38,128 nucleotides of DNA. Origin: Mucilaginibacter sp. Its GTDB lineage: Bacteria; Bacteroidota; Bacteroidia; Sphingobacteriales; Sphingobacteriaceae. Made by a program: the position numbers and the translations under genes. Every line of letters begins with the position of its first letter. Positions within the stretch are counted from its first letter, which is position 1. The stretch covers positions 1 to 38,128 of the forward strand of contig JAQBOU010000239.1 of the NCBI GenBank assembly GCA_028287865.1. Reading direction: 5' to 3'. The notes beneath the pieces are model-generated. The model was not told where the DNA came from, made no database searches, and was given only the letters and a program-made list of their open reading frames with translations. Below are positions 24,515 to 33,687 of the stretch, in pieces.

Positions 24515-25692
24515 TATTTTTTGTTGGAATTCTTATCCCCACCAAAATTAGCAATTAATGTAAAACGCAGCGTATTAGCTAACGGGCTGTTTTGCTGAGA
24601 AGCCGCAAGGTATGAAAAGTCAAAATTATAGCCGCTATACTTAAAACCAACGCCCATAGTAAAATAATGCGCACCGCCCTGGTTAGCGTTTTGGTAAAAG
24701 TAGCCGGCTCTCACCGCAAATAGCTGGTTATACCAGTATTCAATCGCTGGAGAAAGTGTGATCTCCTGTAATTCTTCGCTAAAGCCGTTCGGCGCATCGG
24801 TGAATGAACCGAAAATTCCGGCTGGTACAGAAACATTGTCATCCGTGCCTTTTATAATGTTGCCATTGGCGTCACGTATTGGCGGGGTTGGCACTAATAA
24901 TTTATTAAGATCTAGAGTAATTGTTATTTGATTATAATCATCAAGGTTGATCATGTTTGCCGCGCCGATCTTTAAATTGGCAGGTAAAAAATACTTAGGC
25001 CCACTATTGCTGTAACTTATTTTTGAACCGATGTTTGACATGTTTGTACCAAAGGAAAAAACGGCATCGTTACCGAATTCCTGGAGTGGCTTGTTGTAAT
25101 AAAAAGACACACCGGCCGCTACTGCGTTGCCTGCTTTTGCCTGTTGTCCCGTTCCGGTGGCAAAAAAGGAGTTTGACAAATTTGAATGAATAAAGCCTGC
25201 CGTTAATGCAAGTGAAAAATCATTGCCAAACTTACGGGCAAATGATCCGTTTATTTCAAATTCATTGGGGTTATAAGTGCCCAGGTCATTTTGATTTGCA
25301 TCCCTTAGTTGTACTGTGCCATAATTAAAATAACGCAAGGATGCCCCTATCGAATTGCGTTCATCAACCTTATGTGCATAACTTAAATAGGATAAACTGA
25401 TATCAGGCTGTAATTGTCGCAGCCAGGGGCTATATGATAAAGAAACATCATTGTCATTTGTTAAGAAAGCCAGCTTACTGGGATTCCAATAATTTGCATT
25501 TACATCCGGACTGATGGCAACGCCCGCATCGCCCATTGCTCCGGAGCGGGAATCAGGTGTAATATTTAAAAATGGCACTGCTGTTGGTATAGCAGTTAAA
25601 TTACTCCCATTGGTATTTGTTTGTGACATTGCCAGTGCCGGCAAAAGAAGTGAACAAAGAAAAAAGAGTGATTTAGTAGAAAAAACCTTCAT
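24514..25692 (-). CDS. porV: Type IX secretion outer-membrane protein PorV
   Basis: A 392-residue beta-barrel protein with signal peptide ending around ALAMSQ. After a short linker it has the PorV hallmark AVPFLNITPDSRSGAMGDAG and NYWNPSKLAF, then repeated amphipathic strands of the FadL-like 14-strand barrel and a C-terminal strand FTLIANFGG. PorV binds the C-terminal domains of type IX cargo at the outer membrane and hands them to the PorU sortase. porU, its usual neighbour, is not in this window. The gene is divergent from gldJ, with a 233-base gap between the two start codons (25693-25925). It is cotranscribed with ispF. Confidence 0.93.
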   Translation of the reverse strand: MKVFSTKSLFFLCSLLLPALAMSQTNTNGSNLTAIPTAVPFLNITPDSRSGAMGDAGVAISPDVNANYWNPSKLAFLTNDNDVSLSYSPWLRQLQPDISLSYLSYAHKVDERNSIGASLRYFNYGTVQLRDANQNDLGTYNPNEFEINGSFARKFGNDFSLALTAGFIHSNLSNSFFATGTGQQAKAGNAVAAGVSFYYNKPLQEFGNDAVFSFGTNMSNIGSKISYSNSGPKYFLPANLKIGAANMINLDDYNQITITLDLNKLLVPTPPIRDANGNIIKGTDDNVSVPAGIFGSFTDAPNGFSEELQEITLSPAIEYWYNQLFAVRAGYFYQNANQGGAHYFTMGVGFKYSGYNFDFSYLAASQQNSPLANTLRFTLIANFGGDKNSNKK

Positions 25693-25925
25693 CGGGTTAG
25701 TTGAGTTTTATTAATTAAATAATAAATATAAAATAATTGTGCCCTATTACGCACAACCAGGCAAATAAGTTTTCCACCAAAATAATTCGGATTAAATGAA
25801 ACTCATTCTGTTCAATTTCCGTTTAAAAGCAAATAAAAGATTAACTCCTTTAAAGAATAGGATAAATTAATTAGCATTTTATGCAAAATGTATTAAATTT
25901 ACGTTCTAAAAATAATTGTAAAAAT

Positions 25926-27614
25926 ATGAAAGTACTTTTTACTAAGACTGCTATTGTGTTGTTGGGCATTGGTATCTTATTGAGCAGCTGCAGTAAACAT
26001 CAGCAATCCAGTAAAACCGGGATTACTTATAATGATAAGAAAACTGGTGGTTATGAGCGGTTTAGGCAAACACACCCTAGTCCGGGACCAGGCCTTGTTC
26101 CCATTGAAGGTGGAACCTTTGTAATGGGTGGCAGCGCAGATCAGGATGTTACTTTTGACTATAATAACGTACGCCGCCGGGTAACTGTTCCATCATTTTA
26201 CATGGATGAAACGGAAGTTGCAAACCAGGACTGGCTTGATTACCTTCATTGGATAAGTGTTACTTATCCGCAGGATCACGAATTATATTACAACGCGTTG
26301 CCTGATACATTGGTATGGCGCAAGCCGTTGTCATACAATGAGCCGTATGTTGATAACTATTTAAGGCATCCGGCGTTCCAGGATTACCCGGTAGTAGGTG
26401 TAAGCTGGGACCAGGTGCAGGATTATTGTTCATGGAGAACAGACCGTACCAATGAAAACATTTTACGCGAAAGGGGTAACCTGGTAGCATGGAACGATTT
26501 GAACGGAACTGCAAAAGGAAAAGGCAAAAATGCTACACCGGCTGCTACTAATAAGGATCCTTTTAATACTGATATTTATCTTAACGGCCAATATAAAGGA
26601 ACCGGAATTGACGGTAAAAAAATGATTACTGATCTAAGCCCTAATGCTAAACCTGCTACAGGCGCAAATGGTAAAGGTTCAAAACAACCTGTTAGACCGG
26701 TGCGTATTGAAGATGGTATATTAAAGCAGGGATATCGCCTTCCGTCTGAAGCCGAATGGGAATACGCAGCTTTAGCCTTAATAGGAAACACGCAGTTTGA
26801 GAACATTGATGATGGTAAAATATATCCATGGAATGGCCTGGGTGTACGTTCTGCGAAAAAAGCAACGCGTGGAATGATCATGGCCAACTTTAAACGCGGC
26901 GCTGGTGATAATGCCGGTGTTGGTGGATATTTGAATGATAAAGCGTATATCACAGCTGACGTAAGATCGTATCAACCCAATGATTTTGGCTTATATAACA
27001 TGGCCGGAAATGTAAATGAGTGGGTGCAGGATACTTATCGCCAAACTACATTTGAAGAGTTTGATGATTTTAACCCGTTCCGCGGAAACGAATTCAGCAA
27101 TAAACGTCTTAGTGATGCTTCCAAAGGATTATATGCTAAAGACAAATACGGTAAGCCAATTAAAGACCCGTCTGTATCGAATAAGAAAATGAAGTATGCT
27201 GATCTGCTGGCCTTACAACAAAGCCAGGCTGCAGGTGCTAACGGTGCAACACCGCCGGCAACTGGTGCGCCGGCTGGAACTCCGACAACAGGAGCACCTT
27301 CTGCTGCACCTAAAAACGCTTTAGACGGCAAGCCATTTAATGCGGATTTCAGGGGTTATGGCGATAGTGTAAACACAGTATTATATGGTACTACTACCTT
27401 GGTAAACGATCACTCAAAGGTTTATAAAGGAGGCTCATGGAATGACATGGCTTTCTGGTTAAACCCTGCTACACGTCGCTTTATGAATGAAGACGATGCG
27501 AGTGCTGAAGTTGGTTTCCGTTGTGCAATGACACTGGTTGGCGCGCCTGAAATACATACAGAAGGAAAACCACATTTCGCTGTAAAAAAAGCAAAACAAT
27601 TTAAGGCACACTAA
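25926..27614 (+). CDS. gldJ: Gliding motility / type IX secretion lipoprotein GldJ
   Basis: A 562-residue lipoprotein of the FGE-sulfatase (SUMF1) fold. I chose ATG 25926, giving MKVLFTKTAIVLLGIGILLS followed by SCSKH with the lipobox Cys. The domain begins VPIEGGTFVMGG, then VPSFYMDETEVANQDW, VVGVSWDQVQDYCSWR, YRLPSEAEWEYAA, GLYNMAGNVNEWVQDTYR, and KGGSWNDMAFWLNPATRRF near the end. The catalytic cysteines of FGE are not expected and not evident. A Gly/Ala/Pro/Thr-rich insert (about 27225-27315) and a KGKGKN-rich insert (about 26515) interrupt the fold. GldJ is needed for stability of GldK/type IX machinery in Flavobacterium. A strong hairpin terminator follows. Confidence 0.93.
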   Translation: MKVLFTKTAIVLLGIGILLSSCSKHQQSSKTGITYNDKKTGGYERFRQTHPSPGPGLVPIEGGTFVMGGSADQDVTFDYNNVRRRVTVPSFYMDETEVANQDWLDYLHWISVTYPQDHELYYNALPDTLVWRKPLSYNEPYVDNYLRHPAFQDYPVVGVSWDQVQDYCSWRTDRTNENILRERGNLVAWNDLNGTAKGKGKNATPAATNKDPFNTDIYLNGQYKGTGIDGKKMITDLSPNAKPATGANGKGSKQPVRPVRIEDGILKQGYRLPSEAEWEYAALALIGNTQFENIDDGKIYPWNGLGVRSAKKATRGMIMANFKRGAGDNAGVGGYLNDKAYITADVRSYQPNDFGLYNMAGNVNEWVQDTYRQTTFEEFDDFNPFRGNEFSNKRLSDASKGLYAKDKYGKPIKDPSVSNKKMKYADLLALQQSQAAGANGATPPATGAPAGTPTTGAPSAAPKNALDGKPFNADFRGYGDSVNTVLYGTTTLVNDHSKVYKGGSWNDMAFWLNPATRRFMNEDDASAEVGFRCAMTLVGAPEIHTEGKPHFAVKKAKQFKAH

Positions 27615-27659
27615 ACAAAACGGAGCAATCCGGGTAATAGCCGTTCTTTAATAAATATA

Positions 27660-27706
27660 AAAAGCAAGAAAGCGCCCGGTTTTGAATCGGGCGCTTTCTT
27701 GCTTTT
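27660..27706. terminator. Strong bidirectional hairpin terminator
   Basis: A perfect 19-base stem (AAAAGCAAGAAAGCGCCCG at 27660-27678 against 27688-27706) with a 9-base loop lies between gldJ (+) and the biotin carrier gene (-). The A/T-rich ends provide T-tracts on both strands. Confidence 0.93.
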
Positions 27707-27719
27707 ATACCGGCGTTAA

Positions 27720-28217
27720 CTAAAACATCATTAACACCTGTCCTTTTTCCACTTTGTCACCGGGTTTTATTTTAACCGTTTTCACTATTACATCAGCAGG
27801 TGCTTTGATGATGTTTTCCATTTTCATGTCCTCTAAAACAAAAAGATTATCACCCTTTTTAATTTCCATTCCTTCGGTAACAAAAACCTTAAGTACCATT
27901 CCGGGCATGGGGGCCTTTATCTCACTAACTTTAGCCGCATTCAAACTGCTTAACCCCAATTTATCCAGCAGGATATCAAACTGATCTTTTGCGATAACTG
28001 TATAGGTGTTATTGTTGACTTTTATTTCGGCGGTTTTTTGTGAATGATCAAAAGTAATCACCTCCACATTATAAGAGTTCAGGTTATTAATTATATGCCA
28101 CTGAGCGGCGCTTATTTGCGCAATATCCGTTACAGTATTTTCGCCGTCAACCAGCAATCCGTCTCCGTTTTTATCCACCTCATAATTGTATTTTCCATTT
28201 ATTTTTACCTGGTACAT
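27720..28217 (-). CDS. Biotin carboxyl carrier protein of an acyl-CoA/pyruvate-type carboxylase
   Basis: A 165-residue protein. Residues 1-90 form a poorly conserved N-terminal domain (QVKINGKYNYEV). The last 70 residues are a biotinyl/lipoyl domain with KAPMPGMVLKVFV, GDNLFVLEDMKMEN (biotin-accepting K132 in the MKM motif), and KPGDKVEKGQVLM. The layout fits the biotin carrier subunit of acyl-CoA carboxylases rather than AccB of acetyl-CoA carboxylase with its longer linker. No biotin carboxylase or carboxyltransferase gene is adjacent, so the partner subunits must be encoded elsewhere. The 103-base gap before it shows no gene. Confidence 0.88.
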   Translation of the reverse strand: MYQVKINGKYNYEVDKNGDGLLVDGENTVTDIAQISAAQWHIINNLNSYNVEVITFDHSQKTAEIKVNNNTYTVIAKDQFDILLDKLGLSSLNAAKVSEIKAPMPGMVLKVFVTEGMEIKKGDNLFVLEDMKMENIIKAPADVIVKTVKIKPGDKVEKGQVLMMF

Positions 28218-28320
28218 TTGTGCTGGAGATTAGAAGTTAGTTAGTTGTAGATTGGCTAAATTTTATAAAAGTGCAATGAAAATCAGTAAAATTAAATTAA
28301 TCACCTAAAATCTATGATAC

Positions 28321-28983
28321 TTATTGCGTTAGTACATATTGTATCAGGTTTGCGCCCATTTTTAAGGCCTTTAAGCGTGTTTCCTGGGTATCGCCGGCAT
28401 AAGTGCCGAAATCTTCCCACCCATTGCCTAAGTCACATTCATAGGTATAAAAACATACCAGCCTGCCATTATATATTAACCCAAAGCCCTGCGCTCGTTT
28501 ACCATCGTGCTCATGTATTTTAGGCAATCCCGCGGGGAAACTAAATTTCTGGTGATATATAGGATGATTCAGCGGTAGCTCAACAAAATCAAGTTCCGGA
28601 AACACTTTTTTCATTTGTGGCCGGATAAATTGGTTCAATCCATAATTATCGTCAATATGCAAAAAGCCGCCACCGGTTAAATATTTCCGCAGGTTACATG
28701 CTTCCTGGTCAGAAAATATAACATTCCCATGGCCGGTCATAAAAATAAAGGGATAATTAAATAACTCGGCGCTGCCCACTTCAACAACCTCGCCATCGGG
28801 TTGAAAATTCGTTTTTAAATTTTCATTGCAAAACTTTATAAGGTTAGGCAACGCAGTTCTGTCGCCATACCAATCACCACCACCGTTATATTTAAGCTTT
28901 GCCATTTTATACGATGGCGTGTTAAAACTGCTTATAAAAATTACAAGGCAAAAAGCAGTAAACATGTAAATGGCTTTTTTCAT
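28321..28983 (-). CDS. DUF4159 domain-containing exported protein
   Basis: A 220-residue protein with N-terminal signal-like MKKAIYMFTAFCLVIFISSF. The DUF4159 body has AKLKYNGGGDWYGDRTALPNL, FNYPFIFMTGHGNVIFSD, YLTGGGFLHIDDNYG, LPLNHPIYHQKFSF, and FYTYECDLGNGWEDFG near the end. The fold is related to glutamine-amidotransferase-like/ThuA domains, but the catalytic Cys is not evident; function is unknown. It begins two bases after the rsmE stop, so the two form an operon. Confidence 0.85.
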   Translation of the reverse strand: MKKAIYMFTAFCLVIFISSFNTPSYKMAKLKYNGGGDWYGDRTALPNLIKFCNENLKTNFQPDGEVVEVGSAELFNYPFIFMTGHGNVIFSDQEACNLRKYLTGGGFLHIDDNYGLNQFIRPQMKKVFPELDFVELPLNHPIYHQKFSFPAGLPKIHEHDGKRAQGFGLIYNGRLVCFYTYECDLGNGWEDFGTYAGDTQETRLKALKMGANLIQYVLTQ

Positions 28984-28985
28984 TT

Positions 28986-29693
28986 TTAACGGTTTAAGAA
29001 GTTTACTTCAAAACAAGCCTCTAATGCAGCAGTTTCAGTACGTAAACGACTTTCACCTAAAGTTATGGCTTTAAATTGATGATGCAAAGCGTCATCAATT
29101 TCAGTTGGTGTAAAATCACCCTCGGGGCCTATTAACACCTGATAGCTGCCATTGATAACTATATCGCTGCTTAAACTGGTTTTCTCAGTTTTTTCGCAAT
29201 GGGCTATAAATTGTTGACCAATAAAAGGCTTTGCTAAAAACTGGTTATAGTTTACCGGTTCGTTTAATTGGGGGTGATATGCTTTAATTGATTGCTTTAT
29301 TGCTGAGGTAATGATCTTGTTTAACCTGTCCATTTTTACATCTTTCCGTTCAGAACGCTGACAAATAATAAAGGATATTTCATCAATTCCAATTTCGGTT
29401 GCTTTTTCTAAAAACCATTCAATGCGCTCAATATTTTTAGTTGGGGCCATTGCTATGTGTAAGTAATGGTTCCTTTTATTAAACGCTTGTATAACCGAAA
29501 TTATTTGCAGTACCGTTCTTTTTGGATGGGCATCGTGGATCAGCGCGGTATATAACCCTCCTTTTCCGTCAATTAATTGAACTTCGCAGCCTTTTTCCAG
29601 CCGGAGAACCCTGATGCAGTGCTTACTTTCTTCTTCACTCAGAAAGTAGTGCGGTAACGATGGGTTAATATCAGGTGTATAAAAAAGTTGCAT
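28986..29693 (-). CDS. rsmE: 16S rRNA (uracil-1498-N3)-methyltransferase
   Basis: A 235-residue SPOUT-class enzyme of typical length. The N-terminal PUA-like part has HYFLSEEESKHCIRVLRLEKG. The SPOUT part has TEIGIDEI and SERKDVKMDRLNKIITSAIKQ-like residues, and the C-terminal trefoil knot carries VLIGPEGDFTPTEI and LGESRLRTETAALEA. It methylates U1498 of 16S rRNA using S-adenosylmethionine. It lies in a minus-strand run, 12 bases after the CorC-like gene. Confidence 0.95.
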   Translation of the reverse strand: MQLFYTPDINPSLPHYFLSEEESKHCIRVLRLEKGCEVQLIDGKGGLYTALIHDAHPKRTVLQIISVIQAFNKRNHYLHIAMAPTKNIERIEWFLEKATEIGIDEISFIICQRSERKDVKMDRLNKIITSAIKQSIKAYHPQLNEPVNYNQFLAKPFIGQQFIAHCEKTEKTSLSSDIVINGSYQVLIGPEGDFTPTEIDDALHHQFKAITLGESRLRTETAALEACFEVNFLNR

Positions 29694-29705
29694 GTGCTTA
29701 GCATA

Positions 29706-31043
29706 TCAATGTAAATCTACAGCATCTTCTTCATTTATCAGCAGTTCCAGCTTAACAGATTCAATATTCTGATCTGATTTTTTTAGGACGGTGATGTTAT
29801 AGCCGTTGGATTCTTTTTGTTCGCCAACATCAGGTATTTTGCCGAATATATCGCCCAGCCATCCCGAAACCGTATCGAAGTCGCCATCTTCGGGCAAATC
29901 ATGCGGCAAGTGGCTGTTTACGTCATAGATGGGAGCAAGTGCATTTACAATAAATTCGCGATCATTTATTTTCTCAACTATCGGCTTTTCTTCATCATAT
30001 TCATCCTGTATCTCTCCTACCAACTCTTCCACTATATCTTCAAGTGTTACCATACCGGCAGTACCACCAAACTCATCCAATACTATGGCTATTTGTATCC
30101 GCTTTTGCTGCAACTCAGCCATCAGGTCATTGATCTTTTTAGTTTCGGGAACAAAGTAGGGTTTGCGAATGATATCCTTTAAAACGATCTCTTCATTGTG
30201 CACAAGTAGGGGTAATATATCCTTGGCATGTACTATGCCAATAATTTTGTCAATAACATCATCATAAACAGGAATACGGGAGTAGCCTTCGGTGATGATT
30301 ATTTGAAGCAACTCCTCTTTTTCAGTATTAACATCAATCCCGGATATTTTGGTTCGCGGAACCATTATGTTTTTAACTACGCGTTCGTTAAAGTCAAACA
30401 CGTTCTGGATCAGCTCATGCTCAGTAGAATCTATTGCACCGGTTTGTTTTCCCTGGTCGAGCAAATACTGCAGTTCCTCAGAGCTATGGCTGGTTTCGCC
30501 TTGTACAGGCTTTATCCCAATAATGTTTAAAACAAAGTTTGCAAATCCATTTAGTAACCAGATGATTGGTCTGAATACTACAAAAAAGAAACGCAGCGGG
30601 AATGAAATAGTCATTACCGTGCGCACAGACCGTTGAATTGCTATCGATTTTGGAGCAAGTTCACCAAATACTATATGGAAAATGGTGATAAAAGCAAATG
30701 CCACAACGTGGCTGGTATCAATTATAAAAACTGAGGTGATGTTTAAACCAAATGCCAGAAAAAGCCGAAGCATTAATGCAGTAACTACCGATTGACCAAC
30801 CCAGCCCAGCCCAAGCGATGCGATAGTGATACCTAACTGCGTGGCTGCCAGGTACCCGTCCAGGTTGTGCATAATGCTGCGTGCCACTTTTGCAACAGCA
30901 CTGCCTGATTTAGCTTTTAGTTCTATCTGCGAGCCCCGAACCCTTACCATAGCAAACTCCGCGGCTACAAAAAAGCCGTTCAGCAAAACCAGAAAAAAGG
31001 TAAGGAAAAGATATAAACCGTTTATTTCAAGATCAGGCCCCAT
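29706..31043 (-). CDS. Hemolysin-family/CorC-like CNNM transporter (DUF21, CBS, CorC_HlyC)
   Basis: A 445-residue membrane protein. Four hydrophobic segments in the first 150 residues make the DUF21 domain (ending FGELAPKSIAIQ), followed by FANFVLNIIGIKP, two CBS domains (about 205-335; VMVPRTKISGID-like IMVPRTKISGI, GYSRIPVYDDVIDKIIGIVHAKD, IQIAIVLDEFGGTAGMVTLED), and a C-terminal CorC_HlyC domain (about 350-440; LPEDGDFDTVSGWLGDIFG). Members are magnesium/cobalt transporters or regulators; the 'hemolysin' name is historical. It lies seven bases after ppa. Metal specificity is an inference. Confidence 0.93.
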   Translation of the reverse strand: MGPDLEINGLYLFLTFFLVLLNGFFVAAEFAMVRVRGSQIELKAKSGSAVAKVARSIMHNLDGYLAATQLGITIASLGLGWVGQSVVTALMLRLFLAFGLNITSVFIIDTSHVVAFAFITIFHIVFGELAPKSIAIQRSVRTVMTISFPLRFFFVVFRPIIWLLNGFANFVLNIIGIKPVQGETSHSSEELQYLLDQGKQTGAIDSTEHELIQNVFDFNERVVKNIMVPRTKISGIDVNTEKEELLQIIITEGYSRIPVYDDVIDKIIGIVHAKDILPLLVHNEEIVLKDIIRKPYFVPETKKINDLMAELQQKRIQIAIVLDEFGGTAGMVTLEDIVEELVGEIQDEYDEEKPIVEKINDREFIVNALAPIYDVNSHLPHDLPEDGDFDTVSGWLGDIFGKIPDVGEQKESNGYNITVLKKSDQNIESVKLELLINEEDAVDLH

Positions 31044-31050
31044 AGATTAA

Positions 31051-31596
31051 TTATTGATACACCGGAAAAGTAGACTTATACAATTCCAAACTTTCATGTA
31101 TTACTTTATGAGCATACCGCATTCCTAATAAGTGCTCAATAGTAACATTTTTACCTTCCAGTTTTTTATAATCTTTAAAGAAACGCACAATTTCAGTCAT
31201 TGCATGCGGCGGAAGTTCATTAAGGTCGTTTATGTAATTTACTGACATGTCATTTTTTGCTACCGCGATGATCTTATCATCCTGCTCACCATTATCAACC
31301 ATGTGCATTACACCAATCACTTTTGCTTCAATAATCGACATCGGAAAAACATCGATAGAGCAAAGAACAAGAATATCTAAAGGATCATTATCGTCACAAT
31401 AAGTTTGAGGTATAAAACCGTAATTAGCGGGGTACATTACTGAAGAAAACAGTACGCGATCGAGTTTTAAAAGGCCGGATGCTTTATCAATTTCATATTT
31501 AGCTTTTGAGCCCTTTGGGATCTCAATTATAGCATTAACGACTTCGGGAAAATTTTCACCAGGCGAAACCTGGTGCCATGGATGTTGTGTACTCAT
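31051..31596 (-). CDS. ppa: Inorganic pyrophosphatase
   Basis: A 181-residue family I soluble pyrophosphatase. It carries [35 protein letters not shown], and the signature [11 protein letters not shown] with the metal-binding aspartates, then [16 protein letters not shown]. It splits pyrophosphate to two phosphates and pulls biosynthetic reactions forward. It is on the minus strand between the DedA gene and the CorC-like gene, short gaps suggesting one transcript. Confidence 0.95.
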   Translation of the reverse strand: MSTQHPWHQVSPGENFPEVVNAIIEIPKGSKAKYEIDKASGLLKLDRVLFSSVMYPANYGFIPQTYCDDNDPLDILVLCSIDVFPMSIIEAKVIGVMHMVDNGEQDDKIIAVAKNDMSVNYINDLNELPPHAMTEIVRFFKDYKKLEGKNVTIEHLLGMRYAHKVIHESLELYKSTFPVYQ

Positions 31597-31623
31597 TTTT
31601 TATTATTTAAACTCTTTAACATT

Positions 31624-32250
31624 TTAGCCGCTATGCAACTTTCGTTTAAGAAAAGCAAAAATCAGCGGAATTGTTGTAAATATTATTAACCCGATGACAA
31701 TAAATTCCATATAGTCTTTTAATTGCGGATATCTTCTTCCTAAAAAAAATCCTGCCAAAGTAAAAGTGCATACCCACGTTACACTGCCAATAATGTTGTA
31801 AATGGTAAATTTTTTGATATCCATTTTAACAACGCCTGCAAAGATAGGCGCAAAAGTTCTAATTATTGGAAAAAATCTGCCTAACACCAATGCCATACCG
31901 CCATGTTTGGCAAAAAACTCTTCGGCAATAGCCACATAATGCTTCTTAAAGAACAAAGAATTGTTTTTATTGAATAGCGCGGGCCCAGTACGGTAACCAA
32001 ACCAATAACCGGTAAAGTTGCCCAAAATACCTGCAGCCATAAGGGAAAATACAAGGGTATAAATTGATATATTAAATCTGCCGGTTGAACAAAGCAGACC
32101 AGACATAAATAATAGGTAATCTCCCGGAAGGAAAAACCCGAAAAACAAACCGGTTTCAGCAAAAACAACAATAAGCAAGAAGTAAAAACCTATGCTTATG
32201 ATGGATTGAGCGTCCGTTAAATTTTGAAAATGTTCCCAAAAATTATCCAT
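31624..32250 (-). CDS. DedA family membrane protein
   Basis: A 208-residue protein with four to five membrane segments. It has the DedA hallmarks: FAETGLFFGFFLPGDYLLF (E and the FxPG motif), GILGNFTGYWFGYRTGP, and VLGRFFPIIRTFAPIFAGV (the conserved Arg segment). DedA proteins are thought to flip phospholipids or undecaprenyl phosphate. It lies 57 bases after nuoN in the same direction. The substrate is not known for this member. Confidence 0.93.
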   Translation of the reverse strand: MDNFWEHFQNLTDAQSIISIGFYFLLIVVFAETGLFFGFFLPGDYLLFMSGLLCSTGRFNISIYTLVFSLMAAGILGNFTGYWFGYRTGPALFNKNNSLFFKKHYVAIAEEFFAKHGGMALVLGRFFPIIRTFAPIFAGVVKMDIKKFTIYNIIGSVTWVCTFTLAGFFLGRRYPQLKDYMEFIVIGLIIFTTIPLIFAFLKRKLHSG

Positions 32251-32307
32251 TCACTATATCCGTAAAACTACAAATATTAAATGAATTTGTAATGCTTATG
32301 TTACAGA

Positions 32308-33687
32308 TTAAAGTAAACCAGAAATAAAGCCCGGGTAAATACCAATTACAATTGTTATTAGTGCAGAGAAGCCCAGAACAAATTTATAGTAAGCAGGGAC
32401 GGTAAGTTCCGTATGTTCAGCATCGCGGAAATACATTGCTATAATAACCCTGAAATAATAAAAAATACTGATTACAGCGTTTACCACGGCCAAAATAACC
32501 AATAATACCTGATATTGCTTCAATGCACCGGAGAACATGAAGAACTTACCAATAAAACCTGCCGTAAGCGGTATGCCAGCCAGGGAAAGCATGCTGATAG
32601 TTAATACAAGGGCCAAAAACGGATTGTTTTTGGATAAGCCATTAAAGCTTTCAAAATTATCGCTGCCGGATTGCTGCTGAACCAGTATAAGTGCCCCAAA
32701 AGCAATTATTGACGCTATCGAGTATGCAGTAGCATATATAAATACCGAGCTTGCTGAGCTGGCCCCAAGGGCTACAATGGCAAAAAGCAAATACCCTGCA
32801 TGTGATATGCTGGAAAATGCCAGCATACGTTTAAAGCTTTGCTGATAAAGGGCTGTTATGTTCCCGACAAATAAGGTCAAAATAGTTATAACCAATAATA
32901 CCGGAACCCAAAAATCTGATAATGGTGCGAAACAAGCGGTAAACAAACGTAAAAATGCAGCAAAGCCCGCAGTTTTCACCACTGTTGACATAAATGCGGT
33001 AATAAGGGTAGGGGAGCCTTCATAAACATCAGGTGTCCAGAAATGGAATGGAGCCGCACCTACTTTAAAACACAGGCCAACAATAATGAGCAGGATGCCG
33101 GTATAAAACATCGGATCGATATTGCGCGGATGTTCAATTACCCAGTTGCGGATAGTTTCCAGATTAAATGAACCCGAAGCGCCATATATTAAAGCGATGC
33201 CGAACAATAAAAACCCGGTAGAAAATGCGCCCATTAAAAAATATTTTAAAGCGGCTTCGTTCGATGCAAAGTCATTCTTTTTAATACCGGCCAGGATATA
33301 CAAGCTAACCGACATAATCTCGATGCCGATAAACAACATGGTTAAATTATAAAAAGATACCATTACTATAATACCTGCCAGTGAAAATAGGATAATGGCA
33401 TAATATTCGGCTATGTGACTGCTTATTTTTTCAAAATATCCCCTTGAAAGTAAAATAATCAATATAGTGGACACAATTGTGATGGCTGAGAATGCAATTG
33501 AGAAATTGTCAAACAGCATCATACCATGATAAATGGGTTGTGCGCTATCATTCCATTGCGCAATTGCAAATCCTAAGGCAGCAAGCAAACCGATAATTGT
33601 AACAGGTAATAATGCTTTTTGGGCCTTATATAAACCCAGATACAAAAGCACTATAGGTAAAATAGATATAATAATTAAAGTACTCAT
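32308..33687 (-). CDS. nuoN: NADH-quinone oxidoreductase subunit N
   Basis: A 459-residue antiporter-like membrane subunit with about 14 spans. FIGIEIMSVSLYILAGIKK, AALKYFLMGAFSTGFLLFGI, VGAAPFHFWTPDVYEGSPT and FKRMLAFSSISHAGYLLF are clear NuoN motifs with the conserved Glu and Lys of the proton channel. The ATG overlaps the nuoM stop by four bases (ATGA). It is the last nuo gene in the window. Confidence 0.96.
   Translation of the reverse strand: MSTLIIISILPIVLLYLGLYKAQKALLPVTIIGLLAALGFAIAQWNDSAQPIYHGMMLFDNFSIAFSAITIVSTILIILLSRGYFEKISSHIAEYYAIILFSLAGIIVMVSFYNLTMLFIGIEIMSVSLYILAGIKKNDFASNEAALKYFLMGAFSTGFLLFGIALIYGASGSFNLETIRNWVIEHPRNIDPMFYTGILLIIVGLCFKVGAAPFHFWTPDVYEGSPTLITAFMSTVVKTAGFAAFLRLFTACFAPLSDFWVPVLLVITILTLFVGNITALYQQSFKRMLAFSSISHAGYLLFAIVALGASSASSVFIYATAYSIASIIAFGALILVQQQSGSDNFESFNGLSKNNPFLALVLTISMLSLAGIPLTAGFIGKFFMFSGALKQYQVLLVILAVVNAVISIFYYFRVIIAMYFRDAEHTELTVPAYYKFVLGFSALITIVIGIYPGFISGLL

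Noticed and set aside
26576-26953. 125-residue open frame antisense to gldJ
   Set aside because: Fully inside gldJ, without recognisable motifs or start context.
29817-30182. 121-residue open frame opposite the CorC-like gene
   Set aside because: Shadow of the CBS/CorC coding frame.
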